Assembly (NCBI RefSeq): GCF_019793435.1
Contig: NZ_JAILYH010000011.1
Location: 62,001-126,000 of the forward strand
Length of the DNA stretch: 64,000 bases
Origin: Rhizobium redzepovicii
Lineage (GTDB): Bacteria; Pseudomonadota; Alphaproteobacteria; Rhizobiales; Rhizobiaceae
Direction of reading: 5' to 3'
The notes below the pieces were generated by a model. The model had not been told where the DNA came from. It made no database searches and was given only the letters and a program-made list of their open reading frames with translations. This document shows positions 36,059 to 45,133 of this stretch, piece by piece. Each line of letters opens with the position of its first letter. Position 1 is the stretch's first letter. A program made the position numbers and the translations under genes.

Positions 36059-36308
36059 TTCGGCACGGGGTTCCGCCGGGGGAGCCTCGATCCGCCAGAC
36101 GCAAAAGCGTCTTCCGCCTTCCCTTCCATTTCGACACGAGGGCCGTCGCAGGCTCTCGCGGTGATTGCATTAGCGTATTCTTTTTCAGCCACTTACTACC
36201 GCTAGTACCAGATTTAACACTTGCGCGTCGGCGCCTGGAAATCCACTAGTTGATGCGTTCAATATGCTTGGCGTCTTTACACTGGAATAAGCGAAGGGAT
36301 TGGCCTTG

Positions 36309-36935
36309 ATGAAAGCGCTGCTGCTCGTCGACATTCAGAATGGCTTCTGTCCGGGCGGCAATCTGCCGGTACCGGATGGCGATAAGGTGGTTCCTATCGC
36401 AAACAGTCTGATCGACAGCGGCAAATACGATCTGATCGTCGCCTCCCAGGATTGGCACCCGCCGGGCCATGGCAGTTTCGCCTCCGCCCATCCGGGTGCG
36501 GCCCCTTTCGAGATGGGCGAACTGTCGGGCAAGCCGCAGATGATGTGGCCCGATCACTGCATTCAGGGCACGCTCGATGCCGAACTGCATCCCGTGCTGA
36601 AATCCGAAGAGATCGACCTGATCCAGCAGAAGGGCGAGGATCCCGACATCGACAGCTATTCCGCCTTCCGCGACAATGACCGCGATGCCTCGACCGGCCT
36701 TGCCGAATTCCTCGAGGGCCAGGCTGTCACCGATCTCGACGTCTGCGGGCTGGCGACCGACTATTGCGTCAAGTTCTCCGCGCTCGACGCGCTGGAGATG
36801 ATCCCGGGTATCCGCGTCCGCTTCATCGAGGATGCAAGCCGCGGCATCACCCCCGAAGGCGTTGCCGCCGCCATCGACGAGATGCGCGCCCATGGCATCG
36901 CGATTATCGACAGCGCCGAAGTCCTGGACGGCTAA
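36309..36935 (+). CDS. pncA: Nicotinamidase/pyrazinamidase
   Basis: A 208-residue isochorismatase-fold hydrolase. LLVDIQNGFCPGGNLPVPDGD carries the catalytic Asp; SQDWHPPGHGSFASAHPG carries the metal-binding Asp and two histidines; MWPDHCIQGT and VCGLATDYCVKFSA include the nucleophilic cysteine. It turns nicotinamide into nicotinate for NAD salvage and also activates pyrazinamide. ATG 36309 is preferred to a TTG nine bases upstream because AAGGGA is then nine bases away. It stands alone. Confidence 0.92.
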   Translation: MKALLLVDIQNGFCPGGNLPVPDGDKVVPIANSLIDSGKYDLIVASQDWHPPGHGSFASAHPGAAPFEMGELSGKPQMMWPDHCIQGTLDAELHPVLKSEEIDLIQQKGEDPDIDSYSAFRDNDRDASTGLAEFLEGQAVTDLDVCGLATDYCVKFSALDALEMIPGIRVRFIEDASRGITPEGVAAAIDEMRAHGIAIIDSAEVLDG

Positions 36936-36947
36936 CTGACGCTATAA

Positions 36948-37024
36948 AAGCGCGTCGCGATCGTTCAGATTCGCCCCCGGCACTTTGGCTCTTGTCTTTA
37001 TGCATGTCGTTTTACGCGACAGGC
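36948..37024. repeat. Dispersed rhizobial intergenic repeat, copy B
   Basis: Same family as 9270-9368: AAGCGCGTCGCGATC-GTTCAGATTCGC, then CTTTGGCTCTTGTCTTTATGCATGTC written in parts here only for identity, ending in TTACGCGACA. It fills the gap between pncA and the next gene. Confidence 0.6.
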
Positions 37025-37107
37025 TTTAAAAACAATGCGGGGAATGTCGGATTGGCGCACGCCGACCCGTCCTTGGCTATGAACACACCGACCATGGGAG
37101 TCGAGAG

Positions 37108-37773
37108 ATGAGAAAGCTTGTGACCGCTGCCTTTGTCAGCCTGGACGGCGTAATGCAGGCGCCCGGCGCGCCTGAGGAGGATCCGACCGGCGGCTTCACC
37201 CTTGGCGGCTGGACCGTCAATTATTGGGACGAGGCGATGGGCCAGTTCATGGATGGGATCTTCACCGACCCCTTCGCACTGCTGCTCGGCCGCAAGACCT
37301 ACGAGATCTTCGCCGCCCACTGGCCTTATGTCGGTGAAGACGATCCCATCGGTAAGGCCTTTAACGCCGCGACCAAATATGTCGCGACCACCTCGGCGGA
37401 GCCGCTCAGCTGGGAAAATTCCATTGCGTTGCGCAGCGATGCTGCCGCCGAAATCGCCCGGTTGAAACGGGAGGATGGCCCCGACATTCTCACCCAGGGC
37501 AGCAGCAGCCTTCTGCAAACACTGCTGGCGCACGACCTGATCGACGAACTCCGGCTTCTGACCTTCCCGGTGATCCTCGGCCCCGGCAAGCGCCTTTTCG
37601 GCCATGGCGCCAGACCGGAAGCACTGAAACTCACCGCCAACTCGGTATCGACCACGGGCGTCATCATGAGCGTCTACGAACGCGCCGGCGAGGTCGAACC
37701 CGGCAGCTTCGCCATGTCGGAGCCCTCGCAGGCCGAAATCGCGCGCCGGGAGCGGATGAAGCGGGAGGGCTGA
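37108..37773 (+). CDS. Dihydrofolate reductase family protein (RibD C-terminal-like)
   Basis: A 221-residue protein. MRKLVTAAFVSLDGVMQAPG, LLLGRKTYEIFAAHWP and LTQGSSSLLQTLLAHDLIDELRLL match the YyaP/RibD-like reductase group that shares the DHFR fold. True folate activity is unlikely, as the enzymes of this group have uncertain substrates. The C-terminus carries a basic extension (SQAEIARRERMKREG). The start has GGGAGTCGAGAG upstream. It is convergent with the glycosyltransferase gene. Confidence 0.85.
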   Translation: MRKLVTAAFVSLDGVMQAPGAPEEDPTGGFTLGGWTVNYWDEAMGQFMDGIFTDPFALLLGRKTYEIFAAHWPYVGEDDPIGKAFNAATKYVATTSAEPLSWENSIALRSDAAAEIARLKREDGPDILTQGSSSLLQTLLAHDLIDELRLLTFPVILGPGKRLFGHGARPEALKLTANSVSTTGVIMSVYERAGEVEPGSFAMSEPSQAEIARRERMKREG

Positions 37774-37796
37774 GGAAGAGACTGCAGTCCAGTGTC

Positions 37797-39428
37797 TTAC
37801 TTCATGACATAGGCATCGTAGGTCTCGTCGCTCCCGGCATCTGGGCCGAAGCGTTTGACGAGTTCTGTCGCACTCTGGAAAGCAGAGATATCCTCCGGCG
37901 TCAGGGACAACCGCCAAACATAGCTTTCACGCAAGGAGACGGGGGCCGTAATCTGGTCGAGCCGCCGCGAAAGAAGAATGACGACAGGCACCTGCTCACT
38001 CTGCTGCAATCGACGTGCCGTTTGCAGCATATCGGCAAGGCTGAGCGAAAGCCGCGCGTTGCGGGTATATCGCACGATGGCGCCGAACCGCTCCTCGCGC
38101 GGAAGATAGGTGCGATTGGAAAGATAATAGGGCAGCGCTTCCACGAGATAGTCGGGATCTGCCATGATGATCGCATCCTTGAGATCGGGGCGCGATTGAA
38201 TGAACGCCCCGAAATCCCTGCTCCGGCTAAAGGGTATTTCGGCCACGAAGGCGCGATTGACCTTTTCGATACCGGACACGACCTGCAGCGCCAGTAATAT
38301 CAGGAAGCACAGACGCCCGAACTTTACGCCGCTGCCGGTTGCCTTCATGCCGGCAACGTCCACTCCTTCACGCTGGAAGTTCGTGCTCAAGGCGGTCATC
38401 GCGATCATGAAAACCAGCCAGAGCGCCTGATGTCTGTATCCGCCGGGATAGACAAGCGTAAAAAGCAGCGAAAGCCCCAACAGAACAAGACCCGCTGCGA
38501 TCATCGCCGGCCGCCTGTTCGCCAGCGACAACAGGCTGGCATAGACGAGCACGGACATCAGCGCTGTGAAAATGCGTGACGCCAGCGGATATGCCACGAC
38601 CAATTCAAGGATGCAGTTGGGATAGAATTCCATAAAATGCGAACTGGGCGCAGCAAGAGCGCCAAGGGCAAGCAAAACGAAGTTCTTGCCACTGAGATCG
38701 TTCTGCCCCGTATCATTGAAGGTCGGATAGACCGTTACGAAACACAGGACAATTCCAACCGCGGCAATGGCGGCAGCTGTTGCAAAGGCCCGGTATTCCG
38801 TCAGAGGAGACCGCGGTCGCACCAGAATTAAATCGAAAAACCAATAGGCGAGGAAGCCGCCGACAAGGACGACCGAATGGACGTTGGAATTTGCCAGCAA
38901 GGCAAACAGCAGGCCGAGCAAGATCCCGTTGCGGGCTCCTTTCTCCCAGATCAGAACGATTAGGAAAATCACCAGCATGCTGATGCCGTAGTTTCGCGAC
39001 ATCGCGGCGTATTCGAAAATCGAAAAGCTGCCAAACAGCGACAGCAGCATGATGGGAAGCGGCAGTTTCAGCCTGAAAACAAGAAGATAGGCCGCGGCCG
39101 CCGCAATCGTCAGCGCGACAACCTTCAGAACGACGGGGGAGCCGACAACGACATAGGCGGCGCGCAGCAGGATATACCAGAGAGCTGGATGACCCTCGCC
39201 ATGCAACTGGCGAAGCATATCGGCGAAATTGTCCCCCTGAAGGGCCAGCGACAATGCGCGAACCTCGTCACGCCAAACGGTTTCGGACCAGCAAAGAGCA
39301 GACGCCAGCGCAAGCCAAACCAAAAAGATCAACGGTTTGCCGAGCTTGGCGAAACGCGGTTCATCAACAACAGAGACAATCGAGGCCAAATGACACGCAA
39401 ACCCGGTGAATGACAGCGTGACGACCAT
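37797..39428 (-). CDS. Polytopic glycosyltransferase-like membrane protein (GT-C type)
   Basis: A 543-residue integral membrane protein with about eleven hydrophobic segments and a soluble C-terminal domain of about 150 residues. WRDEVRALSLALQGDNFADM in the first periplasmic loop holds the acidic pair typical of GT-C enzymes such as ArnT and PMT, which move sugars from lipid carriers outside the membrane. HGEGHPALWYILLRAAYVVVG follows, as in that group. The acceptor is unknown; nearby genes give no hint. A longer N-terminus was accepted because it holds no better start. Confidence 0.75.
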   Translation of the reverse strand: MVVTLSFTGFACHLASIVSVVDEPRFAKLGKPLIFLVWLALASALCWSETVWRDEVRALSLALQGDNFADMLRQLHGEGHPALWYILLRAAYVVVGSPVVLKVVALTIAAAAAYLLVFRLKLPLPIMLLSLFGSFSIFEYAAMSRNYGISMLVIFLIVLIWEKGARNGILLGLLFALLANSNVHSVVLVGGFLAYWFFDLILVRPRSPLTEYRAFATAAAIAAVGIVLCFVTVYPTFNDTGQNDLSGKNFVLLALGALAAPSSHFMEFYPNCILELVVAYPLASRIFTALMSVLVYASLLSLANRRPAMIAAGLVLLGLSLLFTLVYPGGYRHQALWLVFMIAMTALSTNFQREGVDVAGMKATGSGVKFGRLCFLILLALQVVSGIEKVNRAFVAEIPFSRSRDFGAFIQSRPDLKDAIIMADPDYLVEALPYYLSNRTYLPREERFGAIVRYTRNARLSLSLADMLQTARRLQQSEQVPVVILLSRRLDQITAPVSLRESYVWRLSLTPEDISAFQSATELVKRFGPDAGSDETYDAYVMK

Positions 39429-39476
39429 ATCGGCCGTGACATAATTTGGCGTTAAATGTAGGCCGCCATTTGATTA

Positions 39477-39731
39477 TCAGGCGCCAGAGGTTTTGCTCTC
39501 CCTCTCGAGAAGATGGATGTCCTCGGCTAGATCCTCCATTCTCTTCAACAAGGCAGCCTGGGCGTCTCTCAGCCCTCGATTGTAGAAGTACGGACCGGTC
39601 TCCTCGGCGAAGAAGTCGAGCAGGAATTCAGCCGGCAAGGCGCCAATAGGATCGAGCTCCCGGTCGAAATAAGCGCGAATGCGCGAAACGATCTCAGCCT
39701 TTTCGTCCTTGGAAAATTCGATCTTCTTCAT
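39477..39731 (-). CDS. DUF2164 family protein
   Basis: An 84-residue protein with MKKIEFSKDEKAEIVSRIRAYFDREL and LPAEFLLDFFAEETGPYFYNRGLRDAQ, the DUF2164 signature. Function unknown. It has no membrane segment or signal. The start has a strong GAGGAAACC site. It lies between two unrelated genes. Confidence 0.88.
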   Translation of the reverse strand: MKKIEFSKDEKAEIVSRIRAYFDRELDPIGALPAEFLLDFFAEETGPYFYNRGLRDAQAALLKRMEDLAEDIHLLERESKTSGA

Positions 39732-39864
39732 GGTTTCCTCTTTGAATGCGACCGGGGCTGCGATGGTTCAGCGAAATCGATCGGTCAATCAATGAAATTC
39801 AATTGCCGCTGCAATCCATAGACCATAAGGGAAAGCTTGGATTCCAACAGGATAAGATGATCGC

Positions 39865-40596
39865 ATGAATCGCGCCGACTTTGTTGAAGGTTTGCGGGGC
39901 GGCTCCGCCGTTGCGCTGGCGTCGGCGCCCTTCGGCGCTCTGTTCGGGGCGCTCGCGGTCGAAAACGGCCTGTCGCTTTCCGAGGTCGCCTTTATGAGCG
40001 CCACCGTCTATGCCGGCGCCAGCCAGATGGTCGGCATCGAGCTCTTCGGTCACAATGTCCATGCCTGGCTGATCGTGCTGTCGATCCTCGCCGTCAATTT
40101 CCGCCACGTGCTCTATTCGGCGGCCTTGGCGCGCTATATCGGCCATTTCACGCCGGTGCAGAAATTCCTCACCTTCTTCCTGCTCGTCGATCCGCAATTT
40201 GCCGAAGCGGTGAAGCGCAGCGAGGCCGGCAAACCGCTGACCTTCGCCTGGTATTTCGGCTTCGGCATCATCATCTATATCCCCTGGGTACTGATCAGCG
40301 TCATTGGCGGCATGCTCGGCGGCTTCATCGGTGATCCCAAGGCCATCGGCCTCGATATCCTGCTGCCGGCCTATTTCCTCGGCATCGTTCTCGGCTTCCG
40401 CAAGCGCGACAATTTCCTGCCCGTGGCGCTCGTCAGCGCGGTGGCTTCCGTGCTCGCCTATCGCTATGTCGGCTCGCCCTGGCATGTCAGCCTCGGCGCC
40501 GCTGCCGGCATCGTCCTTGCCGCCCTGCTGCCATTGCCGCCGCAGGAGCCCGATCTCGAAGCCGACGCCCTGCAATCCGAAGTGCATGAGGTCTGA
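39865..40596 (+). CDS. azlC: AzlC family branched-chain amino acid exporter, large subunit
   Basis: A 243-residue membrane protein. VALASAPFGALFGALAVENGLSLSE and AGASQMVGIELFGHNVHAWLIVLSILAVNFRHVLYSAAL match AzlC/YgaZ, which with AzlD/YgaH exports valine and related amino acids or analogues. About seven membrane spans. AzlD follows after three bases, so the two form an operon. The start ATG is preceded by GGATAAGATG, a weak site. Confidence 0.9.
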   Translation: MNRADFVEGLRGGSAVALASAPFGALFGALAVENGLSLSEVAFMSATVYAGASQMVGIELFGHNVHAWLIVLSILAVNFRHVLYSAALARYIGHFTPVQKFLTFFLLVDPQFAEAVKRSEAGKPLTFAWYFGFGIIIYIPWVLISVIGGMLGGFIGDPKAIGLDILLPAYFLGIVLGFRKRDNFLPVALVSAVASVLAYRYVGSPWHVSLGAAAGIVLAALLPLPPQEPDLEADALQSEVHEV

Positions 40597-40599
40597 GCC

Positions 40600-40908
40600 A
40601 TGGAATTCGATCTTCACATGGCGCTCGTCATCCTCGCCGCCGCGGTCGCCACTTTCGCCACACGCATCGGCGGCTACATCCTCATCACCCGGATGAAGAG
40701 CATCCCGCCGCGCATGGAGGCGGCGCTGAATGCGGTGCCGGCCGCCGTGCTGACGACGCTGGTCGCACCTGCCTTTTTCATCGGCGGCTGGGACTCGAAG
40801 CTGGCGCTGATCGTCGCCCTCTTCGTCGGCCTGCGTTTCACCCATACGTGGATGCTGGTCGCCGCCTGGATCGCAGTGATGATCTGGCGTCATACCGCCG
40901 GCGTCTAA
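40600..40908 (+). CDS. azlD: AzlD family branched-chain amino acid exporter, small subunit
   Basis: A 102-residue, four-span membrane protein: ILAAAVATFATRIGGYILITRM and LNAVPAAVLTTLVAPAFFIGG are AzlD features. It is needed with AzlC for export and begins three bases after the azlC stop, indicating coupled translation. It ends 24 bases before the convergent aminopeptidase gene. Confidence 0.9.
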   Translation: MEFDLHMALVILAAAVATFATRIGGYILITRMKSIPPRMEAALNAVPAAVLTTLVAPAFFIGGWDSKLALIVALFVGLRFTHTWMLVAAWIAVMIWRHTAGV

Positions 40909-40932
40909 GGCCGGCATTCAGACGACATTGCC

Positions 40933-42768
40933 TTAATATTCCACCGGCAACGTCGCGTTTTCGAGCCACGCCCGGACATCGTGATCATGGATCAGCGGCA
41001 TCAGCGCCTCGCGCGTGCGGCGGTGATAGTCGTTGAACCAGTGCAGCTCGTCATGGGTCAGAAGCTCAGGAATGACGAGACTGCGGTCGATCGGGCAGAA
41101 AGTCAGTGTCTCGAAGCCGAGCATGGCCGCGTCGCCGCCGTCGATCTCCTCGGCCGCGCGCACATAGATCAGGTTTTCGATGCGGATGCCGAAGCTGCCG
41201 GGCCGGTAATAGCCCGGCTCGTTGGACAGGATCATGCCGGGCAGCAGTTCCTGCGTCGAAAGCCTGGAGATGCGCTGCGGCCCCTCATGCACCGAGAGAT
41301 AGGAGCCGACACCATGGCCCGTGCCGTGCGCGAAATCGGCCCCTGCCCGCCACAGCGCGATGCGCGCCAGCGGGTCGAGGTCACAGCCGCGCGTGCCTTT
41401 CGGGAAACGCGCGGTGCTGATCTGGATCATCCCCTTCAGCACCAGTGTGAAGAAACGGCGATGTTCTTCTGAAACCGCCCCGATGCCGACGGTACGGGTG
41501 ATGTCGGTCGTGCCGTTGATATATTGCGCGCCGGAATCGATCAGGAAGAGCTCGCCAGCCTCGATCATCCGGTTGGTCTCGGTCGTCACGCGGTAATGCA
41601 TGATCGCCGCATGTTCGCCAGCGCCGGAAATCGTGTCGAAGGAAATATCCTTCAACGGGTTCTGCATATTTTGGCCGACCCGGGCCCGCGCCGCTTCGAG
41701 GTGCTCGGCGGCAACAATTTCGCTCACTGTGCCGGGTTTTGTCTGCGACAGCCAATAGAGGAATTCCACCATTGCCGCCCCATCCTGCAGATGCGCGGCG
41801 GCCGAGCCATTGATCTCGACGTCGTTCTTGACCGCGCGCGGCAGCTTGGCGGGATCGGCGCCCTCCACCCCTTCGCCGCCCGCCTTGCGGATAATCTCGG
41901 CCAGCGCATAGGAGGCGATATCGGGGTCGATCAGCACACGGCCGCCATCCCTGGAGACGGCGCCCAGCCTCTCCTCCAGCGCCGAGGGCGGCAGCTGCGT
42001 GCAGATCTGCGCGAGATAGGCCTCCAACTCGATGCCGGTCTTGCGTTTGTCGAGGAAGAGCTCGGCCCGCCCGTCGGCATGGACGATGGCACGCGCCAGC
42101 GGATGCGGCGTGTGCGGCACGTCGGCGCCGCGGATGTTGAAGGTCCAGGCAACCGAGGAGGGATCGGCGATTAACACTGCCGCCAAGTTCTTCTTCGAAA
42201 GGTCGGCGGCGATCGTGGCGATTTTATCCCTGGCAAGCACGCCGGCCTGCGCAACATTCTGAATGCTGACCGCGCCGAGCGGCTCGGCCGGCCGGTCGCT
42301 CCAGAGCCTGTCGAGCGGATTGTGCGGCAGGAAGGTGAGCGTGCCGCCGATCTGCGAAAGCGATCGTTCCAGACGGCGCACCTCGGCACCCGCATGCAGC
42401 CAGGGATCGATGCCCAGCCGAAGCCCCTTGGCTCCGTTTGCGGCAAGCCAGAGATGCGGCGGCTCGTTGACGAGATCGCCGCTCGAGAAGACCGAACCGT
42501 CGACCTGTTCGGCAAGCTGCGTCACATAACGCCCGTCGACGAAGACGATCGCCTGCGTGCGCAGAACCATTGCAATGCCTGCCGAGCCGGTGAAGCCCGT
42601 CAGCCAGGCCAGGCGCTCCGAACATGCGGGAACATATTCGCCGTTGAACTCGTCGGCGCGCGGCACAAGAAAGGCGTCGATCTCGAGGGAATCGAAAGCA
42701 GCGCGCAGCGCCGATACCCGATCCCTGCCGAATTGGGGCGTGGAGGTGACTTCGAAGGACTGGAACAT
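40933..42768 (-). CDS. pepP: Xaa-Pro aminopeptidase (M24B)
   Basis: A 611-residue metallopeptidase. Two non-catalytic creatinase-like domains precede the pita-bread domain, whose metal ligands are visible: LIDSGAQYINGTTDITRTV (two Asp), FAHGTGHGVGSYLSVHEGP (His), LSNEPGYYRPG and RIENLIYVR (two Glu). It removes N-terminal residues before proline. MFQSFEVTSTPQFGRDR at 42768 is taken as start; a longer frame adds 17 residues. The three-domain length fits the eukaryote-like long form common in alphaproteobacteria. Confidence 0.9.
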   Translation of the reverse strand: MFQSFEVTSTPQFGRDRVSALRAAFDSLEIDAFLVPRADEFNGEYVPACSERLAWLTGFTGSAGIAMVLRTQAIVFVDGRYVTQLAEQVDGSVFSSGDLVNEPPHLWLAANGAKGLRLGIDPWLHAGAEVRRLERSLSQIGGTLTFLPHNPLDRLWSDRPAEPLGAVSIQNVAQAGVLARDKIATIAADLSKKNLAAVLIADPSSVAWTFNIRGADVPHTPHPLARAIVHADGRAELFLDKRKTGIELEAYLAQICTQLPPSALEERLGAVSRDGGRVLIDPDIASYALAEIIRKAGGEGVEGADPAKLPRAVKNDVEINGSAAAHLQDGAAMVEFLYWLSQTKPGTVSEIVAAEHLEAARARVGQNMQNPLKDISFDTISGAGEHAAIMHYRVTTETNRMIEAGELFLIDSGAQYINGTTDITRTVGIGAVSEEHRRFFTLVLKGMIQISTARFPKGTRGCDLDPLARIALWRAGADFAHGTGHGVGSYLSVHEGPQRISRLSTQELLPGMILSNEPGYYRPGSFGIRIENLIYVRAAEEIDGGDAAMLGFETLTFCPIDRSLVIPELLTHDELHWFNDYHRRTREALMPLIHDHDVRAWLENATLPVEY

Positions 42769-42920
42769 GCTGGAAACCCGAATGGTTGAGACGAATCCGG
42801 TAAAGGGGATGCCGGCCATGTTAGCGAAATTTCAATCGATGGGGAGAAAAAGCGACGAAACGAGTCGAAACCGTAGGGGCGGCCTAGTATTTTGACAGAA
42901 CTGTGACGCCAAAAGTTAAT

Positions 42921-42937
42921 TTGGCACGCTTTATGCA
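42921..42937 (+). promoter_or_regulatory. Sigma-54 (-24/-12) promoter
   Basis: TTGGCACG-CTTT-ATGCA matches the RpoN consensus TTGGCACG-N4-TTGCA with one change. The invariant GG (42923-42924) and GC (42935-42936) are ten bases apart, exactly as required. Transcription would start near 42948 and the first gene on it starts at 43047. No clear NifA site (TGT-N10-ACA) was found upstream, so the activator is unknown. Confidence 0.7.
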
Positions 42938-43046
42938 TTAGCCGCATGGCTCCCATGAGCCAAACCCTCTGCCTCCGCCTTTCAGAATAGCTATATAGAC
43001 GGCATCGAACGGTTCGCGATGAACCTGCAACAAAGGAATTTTTGAA

Positions 43047-43220
43047 ATGGCCGCCTCTCTCTCGCGCTTCGCATACAGCAGCCCGGTGCAGGCTGGCGAA
43101 CGCCAGACCGTACGTCACGTCATCGGCGCCCGCCGGCCGCAGAACGACGACAGCCTCAAGCTGCTCGGCGCGGGCCAGCGCGCCACGCGCCACAACGGCG
43201 CTCCCAGCTACGCGTTCTGA
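43047..43220 (+). CDS. 57-residue small protein, unknown function
   Basis: ATG 43047 follows AAAGGAA with eight bases spacing. The product reads MAASLSRFAYSSPVQAG then ERQTVRHVIGARRPQ and NDDSLKLLGAGQRATRH, ending GAPSYAF. It is basic, soluble-looking, without cysteines, membrane segment or signal peptide. Its codons use rhizobial third-position G/C, which supports real translation. It follows a near-perfect sigma-54 promoter with a leader of about 100 bases and precedes a hairpin (43277-43313) and a strong terminator (43337-43363). I know no family for it. Similar short rhizobial proteins may exist but were not checked. Confidence 0.65.
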   Translation: MAASLSRFAYSSPVQAGERQTVRHVIGARRPQNDDSLKLLGAGQRATRHNGAPSYAF

Positions 43221-43276
43221 GTCTGAAAGCCCGTCCGTCTCCTCCCTCCCGGACCGGCCTATTGGAATGCAGTAGA

Positions 43277-43313
43277 GCCCGCTCGAGCGCTCCTCCCCTT
43301 TGAGCTCGCGGGC
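43277..43313 (+). other. Structured region in the 3' part of the small gene's transcript
   Basis: GCCCGC at 43277-43282 pairs with GCGGGC at 43308-43313, and an inner GAGC/GCTC pair extends the stem. Together with the terminator, it could form a stable 3' RNA. The stretch 43221-43583 holds no other recognisable gene. Confidence 0.45.
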
Positions 43314-43336
43314 ATTGACCGGATAGACCGGTCCAA

Positions 43337-43363
43337 GGCGGTGCCATCGGCACCGCCTTTTTT
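43337..43363 (+). terminator. Rho-independent terminator
   Basis: GGCGGTGCC-ATC-GGCACCGCC followed by TTTTTT. It ends the transcript from the sigma-54 promoter at 42921; no other plus-strand gene lies between. Confidence 0.93.
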
Positions 43364-43583
43364 GTTGTCGTCGGTAGGGTTTAGCTGGTGGACAGGTTCC
43401 TGATATAGGCGCCGGTACGGTGAATGGCTCCTTCCGTCGACCCCACGCTCCGTCATGCGGCCTTGAGCCGAGCATCCATGCGGCAATGAGGTGATGTTCT
43501 CGCCAAACTCGCCGCCGGCGCAGTGAAACACCGCGTCGGATGCGCCATCAGACAGGCACTCGCCTCCTCATCGCCCCAAAAAC

Positions 43584-44462
43584 TCAAGGCCGATCGAAAT
43601 GGATCGTCACCCAGCCGTTCCGCCAGATCGTCCTGACATGCCGAAGCCTCGCGCCGCTATAGGCGGCGATCACCTTCCAGCGCTGCGCGGCGAGAATGCC
43701 CGAAAGGATCACCGAGCCGCCGGGTGCGAGATGCGTCGCAAGCTTCGGCGCCATGCGGATCAGCGGCCGGGCGAGAATGTTGGCGATGATCAGATCGAAG
43801 GGACCATGCTCGGAAAAGGCCGTCGAATGAAAGCCCGGCGCAGTCCGGGTGACGATGCCCGAGGCGATGCCGTTGCGGCGCACGTTTTCTGCCGCCACCC
43901 GCGTCGCGATCGGGTCGATGTCGGTTGCGAGCACCGGTATGTTCTTGAGCTTGCGCACCGCAATCGCCAGCACGCCGCTACCGGTGCCGAGATCGAGCGC
44001 GTTGCAGACCGGGCGCGACCGCACCACGGCGTCGATCGCCTCGAGGCAGCCGGCGGTCGTGCCGTGATGGCCGGTTCCGAAGGCCTGGCCGGCATCGATC
44101 TCGATGGCGATATCGCCGGGGCGGACCTTGTCGCGGTCATGCGAGCCGTGCACCAGGAAGCGCCCCGCCCTGACAGGCTTCAGCCCCTCCAGCGATTTCA
44201 CGACCCAGTCGACATCGGGGATGACTTCCCGCTCCAGCCGGGCATCGGGGAAAGAGGCCTTCAATGCGGCCTCGACGCGGGAATGCACTTCGGCCTCGTC
44301 TTCGGCCATCATATAGATCGAGGCTTCCCAGATATCTTTCTTCTCGTCGATCTCGGTGGTGCCGATGGCAAAGTCTTCTTCGCCGAAGACCGCACTCAGA
44401 AGATCGAGGATCTCTTCGGCCTTGCTCTCGGTCGTCGTCACGTAAAGGCGGATTTCACTCAC
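43584..44462 (-). CDS. prmA: Ribosomal protein L11 methyltransferase
   Basis: A 292-residue SAM-dependent enzyme that trimethylates L11. The C-terminal part has motif I ALDLGTGSGVLAIAVRKL, motif II VLATDIDPIATRVAAENVRRNG and the NILARPL element. AIEIDAGQAFGTGHHGTTAGCLEAID is a PrmA-specific segment. The N-terminal 70 residues form the L11-recognition domain (EIRLYVTTTESKAEEILDLLS). It is followed by a gap of about 220 bases. Confidence 0.92.
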   Translation of the reverse strand: MSEIRLYVTTTESKAEEILDLLSAVFGEEDFAIGTTEIDEKKDIWEASIYMMAEDEAEVHSRVEAALKASFPDARLEREVIPDVDWVVKSLEGLKPVRAGRFLVHGSHDRDKVRPGDIAIEIDAGQAFGTGHHGTTAGCLEAIDAVVRSRPVCNALDLGTGSGVLAIAVRKLKNIPVLATDIDPIATRVAAENVRRNGIASGIVTRTAPGFHSTAFSEHGPFDLIIANILARPLIRMAPKLATHLAPGGSVILSGILAAQRWKVIAAYSGARLRHVRTIWRNGWVTIHFDRP

Positions 44463-44530
44463 GATAGGCGGTCTTTCCCGTTTCCGTTGCTCGCCACCGG
44501 TCGAGGCAACGCCCCATCACGCTGAAACCA

Positions 44531-45133
44531 TCACCCCTTATTGACGAGATTCTCCAGCTTCTTTACCGCCGTGTCCGGGTTTTCGCCATAGGCGATCGTT
44601 CCGGCAAACCGCCCGGCCGAATCGAGTAAGAAGACCGAGGCGGTGTGATCCATCGTGTAATCGCCGTTCGGATCCTTCTCGTCGACCGGCACCTTCTTGG
44701 CATAGACGCGGAAACCCTTGATGACTTCGGCAATCTTGTCCGGCGGACCCGAAATGCCGGTGATGCGCCTGGAAACGTTGGAGACGTATTCGTTCATAAT
44801 CTCGGGCGTGTCGCGCTCTGGATCGACAGTCACGAAATAGGCTTGCAGCTTGTCACCCTTGGGGTCGACCTTCTCCATCCAGCCGTTTAGCTCGAAGAGC
44901 GTCGTCGGGCAAACCTCTGGGCAGTGGGTAAAGCCGAAAAACAGCGCCGTCGGCTTGCCGCGCAACGCTTCTTCGGTGATCGGCTGCCCGCTCTGCGAGA
45001 CCAGGGTAAATGGAACACCGAAGGGCGCCTCCGCCGCCACATCCCCCGATTTCAAAGGATACCATCTGACGAAGCCGAGAACCCCGGCAAGTATCAGGAC
45101 ACCGACCCAGACGGCGATGCGGAATGTCTTCAT
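44531..45133 (-). CDS. SCO1/SenC family copper chaperone
   Basis: A 200-residue, thioredoxin-fold protein anchored by residues 6-24 (IAVWVGVLILAGVLGFVRWY). The copper site is visible: GFTHCPEVCPTTLFELN (CxxxC) and the later histidine in YTMDHTASVFLLD. SCO proteins deliver copper to the CuA centre of cytochrome oxidase or act as thiol reductants in the periplasm. It stands apart from oxidase genes. A methyltransferase gene follows on the same strand. Confidence 0.92.
   Translation of the reverse strand: MKTFRIAVWVGVLILAGVLGFVRWYPLKSGDVAAEAPFGVPFTLVSQSGQPITEEALRGKPTALFFGFTHCPEVCPTTLFELNGWMEKVDPKGDKLQAYFVTVDPERDTPEIMNEYVSNVSRRITGISGPPDKIAEVIKGFRVYAKKVPVDEKDPNGDYTMDHTASVFLLDSAGRFAGTIAYGENPDTAVKKLENLVNKG

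Noticed and set aside
39799-40917. A minus-strand frame of 372 codons opposite azlCD
   Set aside because: It is rich in aspartate, glutamine and histidine and lacks any domain, unlike the well-formed AzlC/AzlD pair.
42769-42937. NifA upstream activator sites (TGT-N10-ACA) before the sigma-54 promoter
   Set aside because: No copy with correct spacing and orientation was found, so NifA control cannot be claimed.
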